A stretch of 64,000 nucleotides of DNA from Argentina anserina (lineage: Eukaryota > Streptophyta > Magnoliopsida > Rosales > Rosaceae), in assembly GCF_933775445.1 (NCBI RefSeq), contig NC_065878.1, positions 6,780,001 through 6,844,000 on the forward strand, written 5' to 3'. The notes beneath the pieces were generated by a model that was given only the letters and a program-made list of their open reading frames with translations, ran no database searches and was not told where the DNA came from. Position numbers and translations under genes: made by a program. Shown piece by piece: positions 58,201-64,000 of this stretch; within the stretch, counting starts at the first letter, position 1; every line of letters begins with the position of its first letter.

Positions 58201-58937
58201 GTATGCCGAGAGTTATCATTAGTGATGGAGGATCTCACTTTTGCAACCGGACCATTGAGGCGTTGTTGAAGAAGTATGGAATCAAGCATAAGGTTGCTAC
58301 GCCTTATCACCCTCAAACAAGTGGACAAGTGGAGTTATCTAATCGTGAGATCAAGAGAATTTTAGAGAAGTCTGTTGGACCATCACGCAAGGATTGGTCT
58401 CAACGATTGGATGATGCTCTTTGGGCCTATAGGACGGCATATAAGACTCCCCTAGGCATGTCACCATTTCGACTAGTCTATGGCAAGGCGTGCCATCTTC
58501 CTGTGGAGCTTGAACATCGTGCATGGTGGGCTGTGAAGAATTTTAACATGGATATTGATGAAGCCGGATTGCATAGGAAGTTGCAATTGCATGAGCTTGA
58601 AGAGATCCGAAATGAGGCCTATGATTCGGCAATGGTTTACAAGGAGAAGACTAAGACATTCCATGACCGCATGATTAGGAAGAAACACTTTGTCGTTGGG
58701 CAGAAAGTTCTTTTGTTTAATTCTCGACTTAGATTGTTTCCGGGCAAGCTCCGTTCTAGGTGGCTTGGACCGTTTGTTGTTACTAATATTTTTCCTTCTG
58801 GTGCTATTCAGATCAAAAGCATGGTGCATGGGAAGGAATTCACGGTCAATGGACATCGCTTGAAGCCGTACTATGACAATTTCGTGGAACACAATGTGGA
58901 GGAGACGTCTCTCCTTGATCCTACGGCAAGCAAGTGA
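55203..58937 (+). CDS. pol: Athila Pol: protease, RT, RNase H, integrase
   Basis: Open from 55203, directly after the gag stop in the same frame; 1236 residues counted from 55227. Protease DLGA at residues 58-61. RT has [20 protein letters not shown] and FMDD near 516. RNase H: aspartate 665 (CDASD), [13 protein letters not shown], but the fourth catalytic position (774, VVAGHLSRL) is glycine. Integrase: zinc finger ending CDRCQRMG (909-916), catalytic D941 (GIDFMGPF), D1000 (ISDGG) and E1036, with 35 residues between the last two as expected. C-terminal tail without chromodomain. It would need readthrough or its own start for translation. Confidence 0.92.
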   Translation, partial: QNPKYAKFLKELCTNKRMTREKEVVTMSETVSAVLQRKLPPKLKDPGSFSIPCTIGNMTFEKIMLDLGASINVMPHYIYENLGLGDLKRDNVVIRLADCSNKVPLGYVEDVLVQVSSLIFPADFYVIDMEPTEADDKEVPILLGRPFMRTARTKIDVFSGSLTFEFDGEVISFNIFEAMRYPLSELSDCFSVDILDSLADNYLDTLAHDELALTIAQGAGFTSNSSNISVLEEKDAVPSFILENVTSLEVAREVSFVSPSPIILTTNKNLPSVVQAPKLDLKVLPDHLKYAFLGEEDTLPVIISSSLNEEQEERLIEVLKRHKTAIGWTLADIKGISPTMCVHRILLEDGAKPTKEGQRRLHPPMMQVVKDEITKLHDCGVIYPISDSRWISPIQVVPKKSGITVVKNKDNELVPQRTVTGHRVCIDYRKLNATTRKDHMPLPFIDQMLERLAGHSFYCFLDGYSGYNQISVAEEDQEKTTFTCPFGTFAYRRMHFGLCNAPGTFQRCMYHIFSEYIGSKIEVFMDDFSVYGEDFETCLENVELVLKRCEETNLVLNWEKCHFMVTQGIVLGHIVSSRGIEVDKSKIDLVRHLPLPTSVRDVRSFLGHAGFYRRFIKDFSKIARPMSSLLQKDVPFHFDDDCKHAFETLKKLLTSAPIMAPPDWSLPFELMCDASDYAVGAVLGQQKDKQPYAIYYASRTLNDAQQNYTTTEKELLALIFALDKFRSYLLQSKVIVYTDHAALKYLMTKKDAKPRLIRWILLLQEFDLEIKDKKGSDNVVAGHLSRLVRDAEPLAIQESFPDEQLFRVEVSEPWYADIVNYLVSKQFPDTLSHAQKNRLKALAKYYVWDEPYLWKHCVDQIIRRCVPEHEHHSILTFCHSESCGGHFGSRRTALKVLECGFFWPTIFKDAYHFCMTCDRCQRMGNLGSRDQMPMTPIIYVEIFDCWGIDFMGPFPSSNGFLYILVCVDYVSKWVEAKATRTNDSRVVADFLRSNIFSRFGMPRVIISDGGSHFCNRTIEALLKKYGIKHKVATPYHPQTSGQVELSNREIKRILEKSVGPSRKDWSQRLDDALWAYRTAYKTPLGMSPFRLVYGKACHLPVELEHRAWWAVKNFNMDIDEAGLHRKLQLHELEEIRNEAYDSAMVYKEKTKTFHDRMIRKKHFVVGQKVLLFNSRLRLFPGKLRSRWLGPFVVTNIFPSGAIQIKSMVHGKEFTVNGHRLKPYYDNFVEHNVEETSLLDPTASK

Positions 58938-60741
58938 TGATTTGAAGATAGTCTAGGCTATAGACTCTAAACTTAAGCCAATGAAGGAGCCATCAACGAG
59001 TGTTTGCATTTTCTTATCCCTTAACTCTTTCTAATTTTCGTTGCTTATCATATTGTACATTGAGGGCAATGTAAGTTTTAAGTGTGGGGTGGGGTATACA
59101 TCATTCGTTGAATTCTATTGTTTGATGCTTATGTGTTTCAATTTTGTGTTTTGATTTCCGATTTCTAGTGTCATTTTGGTTCTGTTTTTCGATTTTTAAG
59201 TTGTTTAGTTGTTTTGTTTTTGTTTTGAGTCCTAGGTATGCCTTTGACTGTCTAGGATGAGTTGATCTTTGAATTTATGGTTGATAGATGATCACGATAT
59301 TGAAATGAAGTTCATTGTTATTTGATGGTTAATCGATGTGTAGATTTTGTACGAACATGTAGTAGATGAGGATTTTGAAACATTAGGTACAGAATGAGCA
59401 TGTTCCTTACTTGTTTGAATTCATATAACCTTATGTGAGATTCGAGCCATATATGTGCCTTTCTTTGGAGAGTTTATTCTATCGTTTCTTGGCTTTATAA
59501 CCTCATTACATCTATTTTGATCAATTCATATGCCATAGATTTGCAATGAACTAGAGAATGCTAGAACTTACTTTGTGAAACTTTCGAAGCTTTATGTCAT
59601 AATATACTCTGATTTTGAAAAGGATTGTTGGATCTTTTTAGGATTCCACCACTTAAAGCCAAAAAGCCGTATATCCCTATTTGAGCCCTGCTTGGGACAC
59701 CTTAGTGTTTGCCCCTTTGAGCCTACGTTAAGCCTTTTTCTTTCATGACCAACATGTTATATCCTTGCTTAGTATAGTTATATCTCTACCTTGTCTTTGA
59801 GGCTTGGCAGAGCCGATTCTTGGATGTAATATGGAGTGATGATTTGATTCAAGTGTGGGGTTATGCTATTGTATGTTATGCCTTGAAAAGAGTATGAAAA
59901 AGAGAAAGAAAAATGTGTTGATGCCGTGAGAAACAGAAAAGAAAAAGATATAGGCACGGCAAGAAAAGAAAAGAAAAATGAAAAGTATGATGAAAAGATG
60001 TCTCGGCATACATACTTGTTTATGTGAATTTGGAGTTGTGATGTATTTGTTGAAGGCTCAATAATGTTATACTTAGCCTTTGTTCGTTTTCACATTGTTT
60101 AAAGTGAAGAATGGGTCCAACATGATGATATTTGGCCCTTGTTTTATGAAGTATGGCGACATAAGGTGGATGTTTTGCTCTGCTAAGTCTTGAGGATGAC
60201 CTTTGTGATTCCCTTTACCCTGAAAAATATATCCATGCCGAGCCTAAGCCTAGCCCTTTTCTAAAGATCCGCATGATTCTTAAAATGAGTAGTCCTTGAT
60301 TTGTGGAGTTTGTTTCATGAGTAAGCATATGGTTTGGGTTCATTTGTGCATATGATTGGTATCTTTCATGGGGTTTTCGATTTCACAATGTTCATAACTC
60401 TTGTGTTTGAAAAGCTTTTAAGCATATGCCATGTTCTTGAGAGAAAAGAGTTGGAGTGCATATCCTATGTGAACTGAATTTGAACTTGTTTTGAACATGT
60501 CGAGCTTAATTTCACCTTTGTTTCTACCATGTCTTACTTGTTAAACGAAATCTCATGTTTATTAACCATTGAATTCATCTTATCTATTTCGATTGAGTGT
60601 TATTCTTGATGCTATGAGTTTGAAGATCTCTGAGACAAAATGTTGAAGGCACTAGATGTTGTGTCGTTAGTTTTAGTGTTTTGATTTTCGTTTTTCTGTT
60701 TTGATTTCCCTTTTTAGTGTTTGCTAAGGGACTAGCAAAGT
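58938..60741 (+). other. Athila 3' non-coding region
   Basis: 1.8 kb with no env-like or other convincing frame. It contains two extra copies of AAGTGTGGGG (59080-59089 and 59851-59860), the sequence that forms the polypurine tract at the end, and an A/G-rich block at 59890-59990. Confidence 0.7.
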
Positions 60742-60757
60742 CTAAGTGTGGGGTTGT
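60742..60757 (+). other. Polypurine tract of the Athila element
   Basis: CTAAGTGTGGGGTTGT lies directly before the 3' LTR. Confidence 0.75.
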
Positions 60758-62323
60758 TGATAGGAGCACAAAGTGTGACGTTCTTAATGTTTATATGCCC
60801 TATTCTTATGCTTTGTTACTTCTTATTTAGTTGTTTTAGATTCATATTTGTCATATGTATGTTATAGGTAGAGCTATTTCGAATTGAGATGATTTGATGA
60901 TGAAATTGTGCTAAGTGTTAGAACTCCTGATTGAGCTAGGATTCCTTACTCGACTAGGACTCTACTTTCCTAATTTCATTCTTTCCTATTTCTTAATCGA
61001 CGATTTCTTTTCAGGAAAGACAAATCATATTTGGAAAGATAGGAGAGTTGCCGAGTTGCATTCCTAGTTGAACAAGGAAATCATATTCGAGTTGAACAAG
61101 GAGAAGAGGAGGCCGGCCTAGCTACTCCTAGTTGGACCAAGAGATTGCCGTGCAACCCTTAAAGAGATCTCCCTATTGGACTTGGTTTCCTACATCAAGT
61201 TGGATATGGAGTACATAAATCAAATCCATAACAAAGAGGATTTCAGTTTCCCAATTGGATTCTATTTCTTTTTGGCACGCAAGAAGGCTTCCTACACCTC
61301 TATATATAGAGGCCGGCCTCTCCATTCAGAACATCATCAGCCCTACACACAAACACAGCCATAGCTCTGCCGAATTCATCCTTCACCATTCCAAGAAATC
61401 CTAAAACCGATTCCATCATTCCCCACCTATCAATAACCTTCAAACACGCTTGTGAAGAAGGTTTCATCCATAGAAGTCTCGGCTACACTTGTGGATTGCT
61501 TGATTTATAAAGTGTAACCATGATTCACTCTTGTTTAATTTCGGTTTTGGTTTTGTTCTTGTTCTTGGATGAAGCTTGCGATTTGTTTAGAGTAGTCTTG
61601 TATCAATTTTGTCTATGAAATAGCTACTTGATTCAATTTATATCGAGGATTCGAAAATTATGTTTTGGTTTTATGAATTTCTGTTTTTGGTTTCTGCCGA
61701 ATGTATGTATGATCAATTTTCGATTTCTATGTGTTATGACTATGCTTGTAGCATGATATTTAGGTTGTTGGATTAAAGACTTATGCTAAGAACATGTTTA
61801 GTCTTGTTTATGTGATTTTCGAATTGCATGGTTGTTGGTTAAGTAAGTGACATACTTGATGAATTCAATGTGCATGGCTTTGGGATTACATGATTAAGAT
61901 GAACATGTTAGAATTTCGATTATGGCTGCTTGGTTTTGATCGAATGTGTTAGGTGTCTATGTGTTTAGGTTACTGCTTAGAACCCTAAATGCATGATCCA
62001 TCCATGGTTGCTCAATATATGTCTCGGCATGACTCAATAAGAAGTTGTAGAACTTGTTTCGATTCCCTTTGTATGATTTGTTTTGGTGATTGTTTATGTG
62101 TTGGTTGGTTGATCACATGTATATATTAGTTTAGGTTTTATTTACTGTTTTTATGACTCAATCCAAAATCTATATCAAACTTTAAAACCTTTATGAATTC
62201 GTGTAAGTATTGTGATCCTAAGCCCTGGCTGGATCCCCGGTTTGTGAACGATACCCTCTTGCTTTATACTACTATGATGTGTTCAGGGTTAAATATTGAT
62301 GTCGAGTAATCGAGCATTCATCA
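60758..62323 (+). repeat. 3' LTR of the Athila element
   Basis: 1566 bp, identical in length to the 5' LTR, about nine substitutions and no indels by eye. Confidence 0.95.
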
Positions 62324-62395
62324 AAGACGTTTTCATAAACGAGCGACGGAGTAAAAGTCGATTCTCACGTCGCGGAAACGTAACTTCGGGTTACA

Positions 62396-62414
62396 ATCTA
62401 CCCCCCTTAAAGGA
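62396..62414 (-). other. Polypurine tract of the Tekay-like element
   Basis: Minus strand CCTTTAAGGGGGGTAGAT directly before the LTR, marking where its 3' LTR starts. Confidence 0.8.
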
Positions 62415-62438
62415 ATTTCGTCCCGAAATTCGAGTACT

Positions 62439-63557
62439 CTACTCAACAAACAATTGAGGATATCTTGTCTTCATATCCGACTCTAGTTCCCAAGAGACGT
62501 CGCCCTCATCATGGTGACTCCACAACACTTTGATTAACTCCACTTCTTTCTTCCGAAGCTTCTTGGTGGATCTATCCAGAATACGAACCGGCTCAATAAC
62601 AAATGTTCCATTTTCCTTCACCTCTATGGTGCTATGATCAATCACATGCGACTCATCTGGTATATACCTCCTCAACATGGAAATGTGGAAAACATTGTGA
62701 ACACCCGACATGCTAGTAGGCAAGGCTAGTCGATATGCTAGTTCTCCTACCTTCTCGAGAATCTCAAAGGGCCCAACATACCTCGGAGCCAACTTTCCTT
62801 GCCAAATCTCACTACACACCCTCATGGGTGAAACTTTTAAGAACACATGATCGCCGATCTCAAATTCCACATGTCTCCTCTTTAAGTCTGCATAGCTCTT
62901 CTGTCTATTTTGTGCGGTCCGGATCCTATCTCGAATGATCCAGATCTTCTTTGTGGTTTCTTGAACCACCTCTGGGCGCATTAATGCCTCATCACCAACT
63001 TCAGCCCAATAGATAGGTGATCGACATGGTCTACCATAAGGGGTTTCGTAAGGTGCCATGTCGATGCTAGAATGGTAACTATTGTGTTAGGCGAACTCAA
63101 TCAACCTCATATGATCATCCCAGCTACCTTTAAAATCCAGCATACAAGCTCTCAACATATCCTCCATCACCTGATTCACCCTTTTTGTCTGTCCATCTGT
63201 CTGAGGATGAAAAGCTGTACTCATATCCAAGGTAGTACCCATAGCCTTCTATAAACCACCCCAGAACTTCGACGTGAAACGTGCATCTCGATCAGAAACA
63301 ATAGAAACTGGAGCTCCATGAAGTCTCACTCTCTCATCCACATATAGTTTCCCTAACTCGTCCACAGAATACTTCATTGACACTGGAAGAAAATGTGCCG
63401 ACTTCGTCAACCGATCGACAATCACCCATATCGCATTGTGACCCTTCTTGGACTTAGGCAATCCAGTCACAAAATCCATAGATATATGTTCCCACTTCCA
63501 AAGAGGAATAGTCAATGGCTTCAACATGCCAGCTAGTCGTTGATGTTCTGCTTTCAC
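62439..63557 (-). pseudogene. Integrase core and chromodomain, Tekay-like element
   Basis: One minus-strand frame with two stops, TAG 63249-63251 and TAA 63087-63089. It encodes [14 protein letters not shown] and [13 protein letters not shown] (the two aspartates), HPQTDGQTKRV (the catalytic glutamate replaced by lysine, codon 63183-63185), MAPYETPYGRPCRSP, the GPFEILEKVGELAYRL linker and a chromodomain-like end (ELIKVLWSHHDEGDVSWE), closing at 62439. The end motif is typical of Tekay/Del chromoviruses. Not functional. Confidence 0.9.
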
Positions 63558-63997
63558 TTCCTGACACGTAAGACACTTGATACAAATTCAGCCACATCTT
63601 TCTTCATCCCGTTCCACCAGAATTGCATGCATAGGTCCTTGTACATCTTGGTGTTCCCTGGATGAACGGTATAACGAGATCGATGTGTCGTGTGAAGGAC
63701 CTCCTCCTTGAGATCATTACAATCTGGGACGCACAATCTTACCCCAAACTTCAACCCTCCATCGGGTCCAACTCTCCACTCGGAAGGGCATTCATCAAGC
63801 ATATCTACTACAAGGTCTGTCAACTTAGCTTGTGAGAATTTATCTTTTGTATGACCCTGTATGATCCTTGAGATTGATGTAGGTTGCACAGTGACACTGC
63901 CAAGAAAGACCTTTGGTTCTCCTCTCGATGGTACCAAGTCAAACTCCGATGCAGTTTCGAGCATAAACCATTCTTGAACCATAAGAGAAGCTATCAC
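63554..63997 (-). pseudogene. RNase H-integrase junction and zinc finger, Tekay-like element
   Basis: A minus-strand frame with the integrase HHCC region ([32 protein letters not shown]). A one-base shift near 63580 breaks it at the CxxC. The upstream part (QPTSISRIIQGHTKD) is the linker after RNase H. The frame continues to the window edge at 64000, where RNase H would follow. Confidence 0.85.
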
Positions 63998-64000
63998 ATC

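Larger units (their letters stand above)
51045..62323 (+). mobile_element. Athila-type Ty3/gypsy element, young
   Basis: LTRs of exactly 1566 bp each (51045-52610 and 60758-62323) with about nine differences by eye, TSD AAGAC (51040-51044 and 62324-62328), and a tRNA-Asp primer binding site, which is typical of Athila. Gag, protease, RT, RNase H and integrase run in plus orientation with no chromodomain. There are 1.8 kb of non-coding sequence after pol where some Athila elements carry an env-like frame; none is seen. Lesions: one frameshift in gag, one stop between gag and pol, and an altered RNase H residue. Confidence 0.95.
48478..62395 (-). repeat. 3' LTR of the Tekay-like element, interrupted
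   Basis: Plus-strand order TGTCACGATCCCG to CTTCGGGTTACA; 2634 bp when the Athila insertion is removed. It shows internal duplication: 48780-48960 is repeated at 49000-49190. Confidence 0.88.
48478..64000 (-). mobile_element. Tekay/Del-like chromovirus, partial (runs off the window)
   Basis: The 3' LTR is 48478-51044 plus 62329-62395, interrupted by the Athila element. Integrase with a chromodomain-like end follows on the minus strand from 62439. The LTR shares ends, the GTAAACACAAACCCGG block and tandem GGGTACTCATGAG units with elements A and B, so this is a relative whose internal region shows what those solo LTRs came from. Its 5' LTR and the rest of pol are outside the window. Confidence 0.9.

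Noticed and set aside
58938..60741. Env-like gene expected in Athila elements
   Set aside because: No frame longer than about 60 codons and no signal peptide or membrane segment.

Overview
The window is transposon-dense nuclear DNA of a flowering plant, almost certainly a eudicot; I cannot name the species. The evidence is plant-type LTR retrotransposons, a chloroplast-targeted geranylgeranyl reductase relic, LRK10L/WAK-type receptor kinase sequences and a GDSL lipase relic. By target-site duplications (TSDs) and paired LTRs, about 48 of the 64 kb is transposon. I see no complete, uninterrupted host gene.

Layout. 719-6526: a chromodomain Ty3/gypsy element (Galadriel-like, minus strand) with an intact gag and a decayed pol. 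9923-10833: a small terminal-inverted-repeat element. 10963-24034: a geranylgeranyl reductase (CHLP) pseudogene split by a three-level nest. Element C (11998-23804, TSD ACATT) holds element B (12584-22712, TSD AGAGT), which holds solo LTR A1 (19895-22429, TSD ACCGA). 26771-27404: GDSL lipase pseudogene. 28084-31953: a poly(A)-tailed LINE-like insertion (13-bp TSD) split by solo LTR A2 (28489-31394, TSD CTAGC). 32818-33891: LRK10L kinase pseudogene. 34928-35844: truncated LTR of family A. 37030-47279: a Ty1/copia element (TSD CATAC) split by solo LTR A4 (41498-44466). 47503-48477: an LRK10L receptor gene, cut by a Tekay/Del-like chromovirus that starts at 48478 and runs off the right edge. The LTR of that chromovirus is split by a young Athila-type element (51045-62323, TSD AAGAC, LTRs both 1566 bp).

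The two observations I would follow first are these. (1) The copia element keeps gag and pol as separate reading frames about 965 nt apart (solo LTR removed). Both start codons sit directly behind the same 14-base sequence, which reads as a 3' splice site, and a strong 5' splice site lies in the leader. This suggests Pol is made from a separate spliced, gag-less mRNA. (2) The long LTRs of family A carry a tandem array of hairpins whose loop is invariant and whose stem bases change in compensating pairs from unit to unit.

How the parts relate: the transposon proteins (Gag, protease, RT/RNase H, integrase with or without chromodomain) would serve their own replication, but every pol here carries at least one disabling lesion. 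Elements could therefore move only with proteins supplied from elsewhere. The host genes are relics; the LRK10L ectodomain exon at 47503 is the only one that still reads cleanly.
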